A DNA stretch of 56,478 nt from Halobacteriovorax sp. GB3 (GTDB taxonomy: Bacteria; Bdellovibrionota; Bacteriovoracia; Bacteriovoracales; Bacteriovoracaceae): assembly GCF_028649655.1 (NCBI RefSeq), contig NZ_JAQSLN010000006.1, forward strand, positions 1 through 56,478, given 5' to 3'. This document shows positions 8,531 to 17,836 of the stretch, piece after piece (the stretch's first letter is position 1; every line of letters starts with the position of its first letter). Made by a program: the position numbers and the translations under genes. The notes beneath the pieces were generated by a model. That model was not told the origin of the DNA and ran no database searches. It worked only from the letters and a program-made list of their open reading frames with translations.

Positions 8531-9106
8531 ATGGGTGATGATTGCACCGGTAAAATTGTCGTAATTATCGGTCCCTCTGGGACTGGTAAATCTACTTTGA
8601 TTCAAAGAGTGAAGGAACAATTTCCTCAGCTAATTGAATCAATTTCTTATACTACACGTCCTAGAAGGCCTAGTGAGACCGATGGTGTCCACTATTTCTT
8701 TATTTCTAAAACAGAATTTGAAGAAATGATTGAGGCCGGAGAATTTTTAGAGTGGGCCAAGGTTCACGACGATTACAAAGGAACTGGAAAAGGTTTTGTT
8801 CAAAAGAAACTTGAGGAAGGGAAGTACCTTCTTTTTGATCTCGATGTACAAGGAGCTGATTCCATTAAAGAAGCTTTTCCTGAAAAGGCCGAAGCAATTT
8901 TCATTGCTCCTCCAAGCTTAGAAGAACTTGAAAAACGTCTCAAAAATCGTGGGACGGAATCTGAAAAATCATTAGAAATTCGTTTGTCTAACTCTAAGAA
9001 AGAGATTTTACGCAAAGATGACTATGATTATTGTATAATAAATGATGAGTTAGAAAGGGCCTACACGGAGCTTGAAGCGACGGTACGTTCAATTTTAGAC
9101 AGCTAA
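8531..9106 (+). CDS. gmk: guanylate kinase
   Basis: 191 residues. It phosphorylates GMP to GDP with ATP. The P-loop is GPSGTGKST (near residue 14), the GMP-binding segment is SYTTRPRRPSETDGVHYFF, and the middle contains DLDVQGADSIKE. It lies 17 nt after yicC and 12 nt before rel, in the same direction, so it is probably in the accA-yicC-gmk-rel operon, linking GMP phosphorylation with ppGpp metabolism. rpoZ, often found between gmk and spoT, is absent here. Confidence 0.97.
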   Translation: MGDDCTGKIVVIIGPSGTGKSTLIQRVKEQFPQLIESISYTTRPRRPSETDGVHYFFISKTEFEEMIEAGEFLEWAKVHDDYKGTGKGFVQKKLEEGKYLLFDLDVQGADSIKEAFPEKAEAIFIAPPSLEELEKRLKNRGTESEKSLEIRLSNSKKEILRKDDYDYCIINDELERAYTELEATVRSILDS

Positions 9107-9118
9107 GCGAGGCATTGC

Positions 9119-11305
9119 GTGTTTCAGCAATTAGACTTTTCACACGAAAGAAACCTGACAATTGATGAGTTAATTAAAAGAGTAGAATCTTATTATCCAG
9201 ATGCGGACTTCGCACTGTTGAGAAAGGCGTATCTTTTTGCTGAGCGCTCACACAAAGGTCAAATGAGAAGTTCTGGTGAAGAATACATTATTCACCCAAT
9301 GAACGTTGCGGCAACTCTCATTAAACTTCGCATGGACATCGATAGTATTTGTGCAGGTTTTCTTCATGATGTTGTTGAAGACTGTGATGTTACTCCTGAA
9401 GAAATTGAACAAGAATTTGGAACAGCGATTGCACAAATCGTAGTTGGTCTAACAAAAATTTCAAAAATCAAATTTAAGACTAAAGAAGAGTCACAAGCAG
9501 AGAACTTTCGTAAGATGGTTGTCGCAATGGCTAAAGACCTTCGTGTTATTATCGTAAAACTCTCAGATCGTATGCACAACATGCGAACACTTCAATATGT
9601 TAACGATGACAAGCAAAAGAAGATCGCCCAAGAGACTCTTGATATTTATGTACCTCTTGCTTCGAGACTGGGGATTAACTCTGTCAAAACGGAACTAGAG
9701 GATCTGTGCCTTAGATTCCTCCACCCTGATATCTATTATCGCTTGGCCGAGAAAATCGCCATGAAGAAATCAGAGCGTGAAGATTATATTAAAGAAACTC
9801 TTGAAAACGTTGAAGAAAAACTTTTAGAGTACTCTCTTAAGGCCTTTGTTAAAGGTCGTTCCAAGCACTTCTTTTCTATCTATAAAAAGATGAAAGCAAG
9901 AGGAGTAGACTTTGAACAGATTCACGATATTCTTGCTTTTAGAGTAATCGTTAACAATATTACTGAATGTTATAAAACATTAGGTATTATTCATTCTCAC
10001 TTCACACCTATCCCAGGTAGGTTTAAAGACTATATTGCCATTCCAAAGGTTAACAACTACCAGTCTCTTCACACAACAGTTATTGGTCCTAAGGCCGAGA
10101 GAATTGAAATTCAAATTAGAACTCATGACATGGATGAAGTTGCTGAAAGAGGGGTTGCCGCTCACTGGAAATATAAAGAGGGAATGGTTAGTGGTACTAG
10201 AAAGCTAGACTGGGTTGAAGAGCTTCTCGAATTTAACCAAAACGTTGAAAACAACTCTGAGTTCATGGATGTTGTTAAAAACGACCTCGATATTGGTGGT
10301 GTCTTTGTCTTTACTCCAACTGGAGATGTCAGAGAATTGCGCTATGGTGCCACACCTCTTGATTTTGCTTACTCTATTCACACTGATGTTGGAAACAAAT
10401 GTGTTGGTGCTAAAGTAAATGGCAAGATGGTTCCACTTCGTTACACGTTAAAATCCGGTGATACTGTTGAAGTGTTAACAAGTAAAACTCAAACACCATC
10501 TAAAGACTGGATGAATATTGTTAAGTCTTCAAAGGCCAAAGCAAAAATTCGTCAATGGTTATTAAAAACTGAAAGAGATAGAAATAGAGAGCTAGGTCAT
10601 CAAATGCTTGATAAAGCGTTGAAACTTTTCTCTGTTAATATTAAGCACCTTTTGAAATCTCACGAGATGAAACAAGTTCTTAAAGAATTCAAATGTAAGG
10701 ATGAGAATGAGCTCTTTCAATTCATTGGTGCTGGTAAGTACACGCCTAAGCAGGTTATTGAAAAAGTTCCAAGTATTGAAGTAGAGGATAAAGAGGAAGC
10801 TACAACTAAGATCGAAGAAATTGATACTCTTTCTAAAAAGCTTTCGAAATCAGCTCGTAGAAAATCCAATAAAGATAATGCTGTTATCGTAGATGGTATG
10901 GAAGATGTTCTTGTTCGTATGGCAAGATGTTGTAACCCTATTCCAGGTGATCCTATTGTAGGTTATATTACAAGAGGTCGTGGAATTACTGTCCACAAAG
11001 CTGACTGTAATAGAATGGAAGGTGAGCTTTCAAGAAGGATTCATATTGAATGGAACCCTGATTTTAGCTTTAAGCATCCTGTAAATATTCGAATTATTAC
11101 TCATGATAAGCCAGGAATTCTATCTCAGATTTCTAAGCAAATTAATAATATCGGAGTAAATATTCGATCGGCGCTTGCTAAGTCTCTACACGATAGAAAG
11201 GGTTCTTTTATCTTTGAAATCGAAGTTAAGGACTATTCGGAATTGCTAAAAGCTATCAGCTCTATTGAAGCGCTTGAAGAAGTTATCTCCGTAACAAGGG
11301 CTTAA
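9119..11305 (+). CDS. rel: bifunctional (p)ppGpp synthetase/hydrolase RelA/SpoT family
   Basis: 728 residues. The HD hydrolase domain has an intact His-Asp pair (H83-D84 in FLHDVVED). The synthetase domain carries R301-F-K-D304 in the PIPGRFKDYIAIPK block, the RxKD type of bifunctional enzymes rather than the ExDD of RelA, and EIQIRT. A TGS domain follows (GGVFVFTPTGDVRELRYGA), then a Cys-containing zinc-finger-like segment (MARCCNPIPGD...HKADC) and a C-terminal ACT domain. The start is GTG at 9119. It is the only long Rel in the window and probably both makes and degrades ppGpp. Its 3' end overlaps the convergent DUF218 gene by 4 nt. Confidence 0.95.
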   Translation: MFQQLDFSHERNLTIDELIKRVESYYPDADFALLRKAYLFAERSHKGQMRSSGEEYIIHPMNVAATLIKLRMDIDSICAGFLHDVVEDCDVTPEEIEQEFGTAIAQIVVGLTKISKIKFKTKEESQAENFRKMVVAMAKDLRVIIVKLSDRMHNMRTLQYVNDDKQKKIAQETLDIYVPLASRLGINSVKTELEDLCLRFLHPDIYYRLAEKIAMKKSEREDYIKETLENVEEKLLEYSLKAFVKGRSKHFFSIYKKMKARGVDFEQIHDILAFRVIVNNITECYKTLGIIHSHFTPIPGRFKDYIAIPKVNNYQSLHTTVIGPKAERIEIQIRTHDMDEVAERGVAAHWKYKEGMVSGTRKLDWVEELLEFNQNVENNSEFMDVVKNDLDIGGVFVFTPTGDVRELRYGATPLDFAYSIHTDVGNKCVGAKVNGKMVPLRYTLKSGDTVEVLTSKTQTPSKDWMNIVKSSKAKAKIRQWLLKTERDRNRELGHQMLDKALKLFSVNIKHLLKSHEMKQVLKEFKCKDENELFQFIGAGKYTPKQVIEKVPSIEVEDKEEATTKIEEIDTLSKKLSKSARRKSNKDNAVIVDGMEDVLVRMARCCNPIPGDPIVGYITRGRGITVHKADCNRMEGELSRRIHIEWNPDFSFKHPVNIRIITHDKPGILSQISKQINNIGVNIRSALAKSLHDRKGSFIFEIEVKDYSELLKAISSIEALEEVISVTRA

Positions 11306-11952
11306 TAACTCGTCATATCGCTATCCCATAAGAGTAGGAAGAGATATGTCCTGATGTATTTAAAGACTTCCTTATAGAGGATCTTTACACTTCTCATGGA
11401 TTTGTATTGTGTCTTAACACCAGCAAAGTAAAAACGATAGCGATCATCATGTGTTCTAAGCTTATCCATAATATGTTTGATTCTCATGATGTGATAATCA
11501 TGGGAGACAATCAATATGGTTTCTAATCCTGGTTTCTTTCTTAGAAACTGAAGAGTTGAAAGAACATTTTCAACGGTATTTCTTGCTAGATAATCAATGT
11601 GAAGTAGGTCTGGATTTATTTTTCCATCTAAATTCATTGGAGCGATAAGTGTGTCGACTGTATTTTTCGAATGCACTCCAGAGATAAAGAGACTGTTTTG
11701 TTTGTACTTCTTAGCCAGGCTAACAGCGTAGGGAATTCTTCCCTTATGGCCAGTAAAGACAACAATCAAATCAGGAGGCCTTTTATAAAAGACCTCCTGA
11801 GTTAATGTATTTTCATTTTTAGATACGAGTAGAAAGAGAAGCGTCGAGATTGAATAGCAAACAAACGAGAAAAATAAGATAAAAGAAGCATTCTTAATAT
11901 AGCGAATGGTTCTCGTTTTCTTAGTTTCAAAAATGTATTTGCTTTTAAACAT
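11302..11952 (-). CDS. DUF218 (SanA/ElyC/YdcF-like) membrane protein
   Basis: 216 residues. There is one N-terminal membrane helix (about residues 24-45), then the DUF218 core: PDLIVVFTGHKGRIPYAV, SLFISG, NTVENVLSTLQFL and ILIVSHDYHIMR. The family is linked to envelope functions (ElyC in peptidoglycan and lipid-carrier balance, SanA in the vancomycin barrier), but the chemistry is not settled. It lies 7 nt downstream of ridA and is the last gene of maeB-ridA-DUF218, ending tail-to-tail with rel. Confidence 0.85.
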   Translation of the reverse strand: MFKSKYIFETKKTRTIRYIKNASFILFFSFVCYSISTLLFLLVSKNENTLTQEVFYKRPPDLIVVFTGHKGRIPYAVSLAKKYKQNSLFISGVHSKNTVDTLIAPMNLDGKINPDLLHIDYLARNTVENVLSTLQFLRKKPGLETILIVSHDYHIMRIKHIMDKLRTHDDRYRFYFAGVKTQYKSMRSVKILYKEVFKYIRTYLFLLLWDSDMTSY

Positions 11953-11959
11953 TCATACT

Positions 11960-12343
11960 CTACTTTGCCGCGATAACCTCGATTTCAACAAGGGCATCTT
12001 TTGGTAGACGAGGAACTTGGACACAAGATCTCGCCGGGTATGGCTCTTGAAAATATTTTACATAAGCTTCATTAACCAGACCAAAGTTTTCTAGGTCAGT
12101 TACGAAAATAGAAGTCTTAATAATATTCTCTCTCGTAAGTCCTTGAGACTCAAGTAATCCGTCAATATTTTTTAGAATTTGGTCCATTTGAGACTGAAAA
12201 TCATCTTTCATTGTCATCGTTTCTGGCTCTAGACCAATTTGACCCGAAAAATAATAAGTTCCGTTATGCTCAACACCTTGAGAATAAGTCCCGACTGCTG
12301 CCGGGGCCTTATCTGTTTTAATAATATTCTTTTTAAAAGTCAT
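11960..12343 (-). CDS. ridA: RidA (YjgF/YER057c/UK114) reactive enamine/imine deaminase
   Basis: 127 residues, exactly the family size. RidA hydrolyses 2-aminoacrylate-type enamines released by PLP enzymes. Visible signatures are AVGTYSQGVEHNGTYYFSGQIGL near the N terminus, the conserved Arg in the PARSCVQVPRLP segment, and the final strand VEIEVIAAK. It lies 11 nt downstream of maeB and 7 nt upstream of the DUF218 gene, so it is probably in one operon. Confidence 0.96.
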   Translation of the reverse strand: MTFKKNIIKTDKAPAAVGTYSQGVEHNGTYYFSGQIGLEPETMTMKDDFQSQMDQILKNIDGLLESQGLTRENIIKTSIFVTDLENFGLVNEAYVKYFQEPYPARSCVQVPRLPKDALVEIEVIAAK

Positions 12344-12354
12344 AATACCCTCAA

Positions 12355-14652
12355 TTACTTCTTTGTTGCTTCCATCTCACAAGCTTGAAGAGCTGTAAGA
12401 ATAGCAATGTTAATTACTTCAGAAATCGGAGCTGTACGTTGAATAATGTTAACCGCTGATTTCATCGGAACTAGGATTGGCCCAATCGCATCGGCATCAG
12501 TTAATTGCTGTAGAAGCTTGTAGCTGATGTTTGCTGAGTTAAGCTCTGGGAAGATAAGGATGTCTGCACCTTTATCTAATTCACAGAAGTTGAATAGTTT
12601 ATCCATGATATTGTGATTAACAGCAATATCAGCTTGAACTTCACCGTCAACGATTAGCTTAGGGTATTTCTCTTTTGTTAGTTCTGTTGCTTTTTTCATT
12701 TTCTTAGCACTTGGATGAGAGTTCGATCCAAAACTTGAAAAGCTTAGGAAAGCAATTCTTGGCTCTTTTCTCATTAAGTCTCTATAGAGTTCTGCAGTAG
12801 AGTTTGCGATTTCACAAAGTGATTCAGCACTTGGATCAATCTGAGCAGTACAGTCTGCAAAGAATAGGACTCGGTTTTTGAAAACCATAACGTAAACACC
12901 TGCGGCGTTTTTATCGTTAACTGTTCCAATTGTTCTCATCACAGGCTTAAAGCATTCAGGATAAGAAAGAGTTGGACCTGCAAGGAATGAATCTGCTAGC
13001 CCTTCTTTAACCATCATTGAACCAAAGTAGTTTTCTTGCATCATCATATCTTCTGCGTGATAGATTGATACACCTTCTCTTTGTTTTTGCTTGCTATACT
13101 CTGTATAGAATTCACGGAATTTTGGATGCGTTTTTGGCTTGATGATTTCAATTGATTTAAGAGATTCAAGTCCCAGTTCATCCATTTTTCTGTTAATGAT
13201 TTCTGGATCACCAAGAAGGATTGGCTCAATTTTATCATCTTCAAGAATTGATCTAACTGCTTGTAGAACACGAGTGTTAGCACCTTCAGCGAAAACTGTC
13301 TTAACTTTCTTACCACGCTTTTGAACGTGTGAAGAAAGTCTATCTCTGATTGACTTCATGAAAGCGGCACTTGAACCAAGTCTATCTTCAAGTTGAGCAG
13401 CATATTCTTTAAGATCATAGATTTTATGTTTTGCTACACCTGATTCCATCGCAGCTTTAGCAACAGCAGGAGCTAGACGAGTTAGAACCCTTGTATCAAA
13501 TGGTTTTGGAATTAGGTATTCACGACCAAATGTGAACTCTTCATTTCCATAAGCAATTTTTACTTCGTCAGGAACTTCTTCTTTCGCAAGATCCGCTAGA
13601 GCGTGAACGGCAGCAAGCTTCATTTCATCATTGATCTTTGTCGCTCTCACATCAAGAGCTCCACGGAAGATAAATGGGAAACCAAGAACGTTGTTAACTT
13701 GGTTAGGGAAGTCTGAACGTCCCGTTGCCATGATAACGTCGCTTCTTACTTCATGCGCTTCATGTGGATAAATTTCTGGCTCAGGGTTTGCCATAGCAAA
13801 GATAATTGGATCTTTTGCCATTGTTGCAACCATTTCTTTTGTTAGAACTCCACGTGCCGAACAACCAATGAATGCATCAGCATCTTTCATTGCATCAGCC
13901 AGAGTTCTTGCATCAGTATCAACTGCAAACTTTTCTTTGTACTTATTCATTCCAGACTCACGACCTTTGTAGATAACTCCTTTCGAGTCAGTCATAAGTA
14001 GGTTTTCTCTTTTTACACCCATTTTAAAGAAAAGGTCTGCACATGCCATTGAAGCGGCACCAGCACCAGAGAAAACAACTTTAAGGTCGGAAATGTTTTT
14101 CTTAGTGATTTCTACAGCGTTGATAAAACCGGCTGAAGCGATGATCGCTGTTCCGTGTTGGTCATCGTGGAAAACTGGAATATTCATTTTTTCCACAAGT
14201 TGCTTTTCAATTTCAAAACATTCTGGAGCTTTGATATCTTCTAGGTTGATTCCCCCAAAAGTAGGCTCAAGAGCACTAACAACTTTAACCATTCCTTCAA
14301 CAGTGTCTTCATTAACTTCAATATCAAAAACATCAATATCAGCGAAGCGCTTAAAAAGGATCCCTTTTCCTTCCATTACTGGTTTACCTGCGAGGGCCCC
14401 AATATTTCCAAGTCCAAGAACAGCTGAACCATTTGAAACAACACCAACAAGGTTACCCTTTGCTGTGTACTTATAAGCCGCTTCAGGATCTTTTGCGATC
14501 TCTAAACATGGAGAGGCTACTCCTGGAGAATAGGCCTTTGAAAGGTCATTTGCCGTAAGGCAAGGCTTGGTTGCTATAACTTCTAGTTTTCCTGGTCTAC
14601 CGTTTGAGTGGTAATCCAGAGCTTGTTGCGTTTTTTCATCATGAGTTGCCAT
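12355..14652 (-). CDS. maeB: NADP-dependent malic enzyme with phosphotransacetylase-like C-terminal domain (MaeB type)
   Basis: 765 residues from ATG 14652. This start is 8 nt after AAAGGA, and an ATG 9 nt further upstream (14661) overlaps that site. Residues about 1-420 form the malic enzyme (YSPGVASPC, then the DIKAPECFEIE and FHDDQHGTA metal/malate segment, then the GAGAASMACADL nucleotide fold). Residues about 430-765 form a PTA_PTB-like domain typical of MaeB, which is regulatory rather than catalytic in known cases. It oxidatively decarboxylates malate to pyruvate, giving NADPH. It heads the maeB-ridA-DUF218 operon. Confidence 0.95.
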   Translation of the reverse strand: MATHDEKTQQALDYHSNGRPGKLEVIATKPCLTANDLSKAYSPGVASPCLEIAKDPEAAYKYTAKGNLVGVVSNGSAVLGLGNIGALAGKPVMEGKGILFKRFADIDVFDIEVNEDTVEGMVKVVSALEPTFGGINLEDIKAPECFEIEKQLVEKMNIPVFHDDQHGTAIIASAGFINAVEITKKNISDLKVVFSGAGAASMACADLFFKMGVKRENLLMTDSKGVIYKGRESGMNKYKEKFAVDTDARTLADAMKDADAFIGCSARGVLTKEMVATMAKDPIIFAMANPEPEIYPHEAHEVRSDVIMATGRSDFPNQVNNVLGFPFIFRGALDVRATKINDEMKLAAVHALADLAKEEVPDEVKIAYGNEEFTFGREYLIPKPFDTRVLTRLAPAVAKAAMESGVAKHKIYDLKEYAAQLEDRLGSSAAFMKSIRDRLSSHVQKRGKKVKTVFAEGANTRVLQAVRSILEDDKIEPILLGDPEIINRKMDELGLESLKSIEIIKPKTHPKFREFYTEYSKQKQREGVSIYHAEDMMMQENYFGSMMVKEGLADSFLAGPTLSYPECFKPVMRTIGTVNDKNAAGVYVMVFKNRVLFFADCTAQIDPSAESLCEIANSTAELYRDLMRKEPRIAFLSFSSFGSNSHPSAKKMKKATELTKEKYPKLIVDGEVQADIAVNHNIMDKLFNFCELDKGADILIFPELNSANISYKLLQQLTDADAIGPILVPMKSAVNIIQRTAPISEVINIAILTALQACEMEATKK

Positions 14653-14753
14653 AAAAAGCATCCTTTTTTTGATTTAAGAATTTGCTTAATAGGATACGCC
14701 AACTGAATCAGAATTTCATGTTATGTAGAGGATTTTTCAATATTTGCCCTGTG

Positions 14754-16172
14754 TTAATTTGATCGAAAATTCGCTAAAGTTCGACAAATGATGAGACCCA
14801 TTGAAGTTGCAACAATTCCAGCGTAAAGTTCGTCGATTTGGGCGTAAAATCCGGGCAGTGGCGCGTTGCGCCAGTAAGTCGTAAAGACAATTCCTAGAAT
14901 TGAAGAAAAGAGAAATTGTTTGTCTGAAATCTTTCCAGGAAAGAGATATCCAAAAAGAACAGGAAGAAGTAAGCAAGCCGCCGAGTAACTTCCTAAGGTT
15001 TTCCAAACAAGTTTAATATTTCCATCAAAGTGATAGGCTAAAATAAGTGAAATGAAGGCCGTTGAGAGAACCCCTAAATGGTGAATGCTGACTTTTTCTC
15101 TCCACTTAATTGGAAGGAGATCAAATGTGATAGTTGTTCCAGCTAAAAAGAGATAAGAGTCGAGAGTTGAAAGAATTGTCGCAAGTATTCCTGCTAAGAA
15201 AAGGCCTCGAAGACCATCGGGAAGCAGTTGAACTGCATAAGTTAAATAAGCCGTTGATGATTCTGCCTCTGGAAGAACTGCCCTTGCATACATGGCCCCA
15301 AAAGTCGTACAAATATCGAAGAGAAACCAAATTCCCGTTGATATAATAATCCCTTTTTTAGCCGTTTTTTCTGATTCCGCAGCAAAACATCGCTGATAGA
15401 AATTTGGATCAACAAGAGTTGATAGAGCAATGAGTCCCCAGACAAGTGTTGTTGCTAATCCATGACCTCCAAGAGGTTCAAAGTGAGTGGTAGGTAAGTT
15501 GGCCTTAAGAAAATCTAGTCCACCAAATGTTGAGATGGATGTTGAGAAGACAAGAAAAACACCAAGGCACATGACAAAAAATTGAATGATATCAGAGAAG
15601 ACAACAGAACGAAGTCCGCCCCACATTGAATAGAGAACAACAAAGATTAGACCTATACTCATATTAAAGAGTAGCTCGCCACCAAAGAGAGTTTGTAGAA
15701 AGAGCCCTAGACTGATCGTGTAAGCGATTGGCAAAACATTAAAAAGGTTGAATAGAGCACTTAGCTTAGCCGAATTTGGACCGAACATTTTACCTATCAG
15801 ATCCGGCAAAGTAACGGCCTGATAGCTTTTAATTTTGTGAATGATAAAGAAAGCAAAGATTAAATAGGCGACATACCAGAATGCTCCCTGAGTGATAAAA
15901 TTGTAGATACCATTATTAAAAGCAATTTCAGTTACGCCAAATATTCCTCCATACCATGTGGCAACGAGAGTTGAGACAAAGAGTGGGAGAGTTAGTTTCC
16001 TTCCCATTAATAAGAGGTCGAGAAAATTGTCTTTCTCATTAGTCGTTTTCTTTTTTAAGGAATTCCCATAGAGAACACTGGCCGCGGTAAGTGCGATAGT
16101 AAAAGCAAAGACGACCCAGTCTAACGGGGAAATAAGTGATTGAATATCAACGGATTGTTGGAAGCCTTGCAT
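14754..16172 (-). CDS. sodium:solute symporter family transporter, predicted thiamine or thiamine-precursor uptake
   Basis: 472 residues with about 13 hydrophobic membrane segments, characteristic of the SSS (SLC5) family. It includes the GGIFGVTE, VLYSMWGGLRSVVFSDIIQFFVM and STLDSYLFLAGTTI-type blocks of sodium-coupled carriers. The gene is directly preceded by a TPP riboswitch (16183-16265) whose 3' end contains the AGGAGA ribosome-binding site. The likely cargo is therefore thiamine, HMP or another precursor; SSS carriers under TPP control have been predicted before by comparative genomics. No thiamine biosynthesis gene is nearby. The family call is firm, the substrate inferred. Confidence 0.85.
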   Translation of the reverse strand: MQGFQQSVDIQSLISPLDWVVFAFTIALTAASVLYGNSLKKKTTNEKDNFLDLLLMGRKLTLPLFVSTLVATWYGGIFGVTEIAFNNGIYNFITQGAFWYVAYLIFAFFIIHKIKSYQAVTLPDLIGKMFGPNSAKLSALFNLFNVLPIAYTISLGLFLQTLFGGELLFNMSIGLIFVVLYSMWGGLRSVVFSDIIQFFVMCLGVFLVFSTSISTFGGLDFLKANLPTTHFEPLGGHGLATTLVWGLIALSTLVDPNFYQRCFAAESEKTAKKGIIISTGIWFLFDICTTFGAMYARAVLPEAESSTAYLTYAVQLLPDGLRGLFLAGILATILSTLDSYLFLAGTTITFDLLPIKWREKVSIHHLGVLSTAFISLILAYHFDGNIKLVWKTLGSYSAACLLLPVLFGYLFPGKISDKQFLFSSILGIVFTTYWRNAPLPGFYAQIDELYAGIVATSMGLIICRTLANFRSN

Positions 16173-16182
16173 CTGGAAAATC

Positions 16183-16265
16183 TCCTTTCGACAGTATGAA
16201 CTGTATCAAGTTCTTAGGGTCGAAGACGCCTCTTCCTCTCAGCTAATGATCGCTTAGCTCCCCTG
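16183..16265 (-). promoter_or_regulatory. TPP (thiamine pyrophosphate) riboswitch, THI element
   Basis: The minus strand shows the THI-box landmarks in order: TCAGGGGAGC, then AGCTGAGAGG, then GACCCTAAGAACTTGAT, a short CAG/CTG helix around TTCATA, and TCGAAAGGAGA. Only the usual GAACCTGAT is altered (CC to CT). The final GGAGA is also the Shine-Dalgarno of the SSS gene (8 nt before ATG 16172), so control is probably at translation initiation. Confidence 0.92.
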
Positions 16266-16312
16266 ATTTTTTATGACTCTAACAATGCTTTGAAAATAAG
16301 AAAAGAGCAATG

Positions 16313-16337
16313 AAAAAACTCCCCAGAAGGGGAGTTT
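16313..16337 (-). terminator. intrinsic terminator of the 16339 gene
   Basis: A 9-bp stem AAACTCCCC/GGGGAGTTT (16316-16324 and 16329-16337) with an AGAA loop, followed on the minus strand by a run of T (A run 16313-16318). Confidence 0.8.
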
Positions 16338-16338
16338 G

Positions 16339-16656
16339 TTAGGAAGCTTTTTTGGATACTTTTTTCTTGGTGAGAAAAATCATATAGGCGGCACCTCCGG
16401 CACCTGTATGGTCGCCACCTTCATAATGACCAATGATGTGATGATGTCCATCATAGATTTCACCATCATCAAAATAGGCCATAACGCTATCTCTTAGATT
16501 GACTATAGTATTGCCTACTACGTAACCAAGAATTTGATCATTTGCATCTGTTACCTGATTGTTGGCAACGTGACCAATGACTCGGCTACCTACCTTAATA
16601 TCGTTGCCATCAACGGTTCCGATATCAAAATAACTTGTATCTTTGAAAGACGACAT
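16339..16656 (-). CDS. small beta-repeat (beta-flower-like) protein of unknown function
   Basis: 105 residues with no signal peptide or transmembrane helix. It has repeated short beta-hairpin units of the form GxxVxxxxIxD (VGSRVIGHV, DQILGYVVGN, GEIYDGHHHIIGHY), a pattern of proteins described as 4- or 5-fold beta-flower. A His-rich DGHHHIIGH segment and a Lys-rich tail follow. It is monocistronic, with AGGAG before the ATG and its own terminator. No enzymatic motif is visible. Confidence 0.7.
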   Translation of the reverse strand: MSSFKDTSYFDIGTVDGNDIKVGSRVIGHVANNQVTDANDQILGYVVGNTIVNLRDSVMAYFDDGEIYDGHHHIIGHYEGGDHTGAGGAAYMIFLTKKKVSKKAS

Positions 16657-16867
16657 AGGAGAACTCCTTTTGTGATAAGCCTTACGCCATTATATCACTG
16701 ATTGGACTTGAAGTGAGCTTGAGAGAAAAATCAATAAGAGTTTGAAATATGTGCTAAGTTAAAAGTCCAAAAAAAACGATAAGGAAGATTAATATCTTTA
16801 AAATTTGTAAGCTGGTCGAAGAAATTATAAAATTAATTAGAGTACAATATCATTTCTGAGGAAATAA

Positions 16868-17821
16868 ATGACAATTACACAATTAGAATACGTTCTCGCT
16901 GTTGATAAATTCCGTCACTTCGGAAAAGCTTCTAAGGCATGTCATGTAACACAGCCAACATTAAGTATGCAGTTACAAAAGCTTGAAGATGAACTTGGAA
17001 TCATTATTTTTGATCGTTCTAAAAGTCCTACTCTTCCTACAATGGAAGGAGCAAAATTGATTGAACAAGCAAGAATTGTTCTTCGAGAGTTCAATAAAAT
17101 CTCTGACATTATTCAAGACGACGGAGAAAGTATCACTGGTGACTTTAAGTTAGCAGTCATCCCAACTTTAGCTCCTTATTTATTACCACTTTTTCTTGAA
17201 CCATTTACTCGGAAATATCCTGATCTTAATTTAAAGATAGAAGAGGCCAAGACCGAAGATATTATTCAGATGTTAGATAAGGATGAAATTGATGGTGGTC
17301 TTCTCGTCACACCTCTTCACGAAGACCGTTTGATTGAAAGAGTTCTTTTTTATGAACCGTTCTATGTCTTTGCTTCAAAAGAAAATGATCTTTATAAGAA
17401 AAAGAAAGTTAAAGAATCTGATTTGAATCTAGATGAGATTTGGCTTTTAAATGAAGGAAATTGTCTTCGAACTCAAGTTTTGAATCTTTGTTCTCGTGAA
17501 AAAGAAGGACTTGGTAAAGAAAAAAATATTCACTTTGAAAGTGGAAATCTAGAGACATTGAAGAATATTGTTTCTTCTGGAGATGGTTTTACATTACTTC
17601 CAGAACTAGCTACGAGAAATCTAAATTCTAACGAAATCAAAATGCTAAGAAAGTTCTCTGGAAATACACCTTCAAGGGAAGTGTCTCTTGTGCACGGAAG
17701 AAGCTTTTTGAAAGAAAGAATTATTAATGCTCTTGTTGACGAGATTATTCATTCACTACCTGATGAAGTGAGATCTCTAAAGAGTAATAAGTTAGAAATT
17801 GTTGAAATTTTTCAACGCTAG
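16868..17821 (+). CDS. oxyR: OxyR-type LysR family peroxide-sensing regulator
   Basis: 317 residues. The LysR HTH at the N terminus (LEYVLAVDKFRHFGKASKACHVTQPTLS) is followed by a substrate-binding-like sensor domain. The two redox-active Cys of OxyR fall at C199 and C208 in EGNCLRTQVLNLC, the same spacing and numbering as in E. coli, so peroxide sensing by disulfide formation is likely. GAGGA sits upstream of the ATG. The antiporter gene begins 15 nt after its stop. No catalase or peroxiredoxin gene is adjacent; any regulon lies elsewhere. Confidence 0.92.
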   Translation: MTITQLEYVLAVDKFRHFGKASKACHVTQPTLSMQLQKLEDELGIIIFDRSKSPTLPTMEGAKLIEQARIVLREFNKISDIIQDDGESITGDFKLAVIPTLAPYLLPLFLEPFTRKYPDLNLKIEEAKTEDIIQMLDKDEIDGGLLVTPLHEDRLIERVLFYEPFYVFASKENDLYKKKKVKESDLNLDEIWLLNEGNCLRTQVLNLCSREKEGLGKEKNIHFESGNLETLKNIVSSGDGFTLLPELATRNLNSNEIKMLRKFSGNTPSREVSLVHGRSFLKERIINALVDEIIHSLPDEVRSLKSNKLEIVEIFQR

Positions 17822-17836
17822 AGACAAGGGAAAGAG

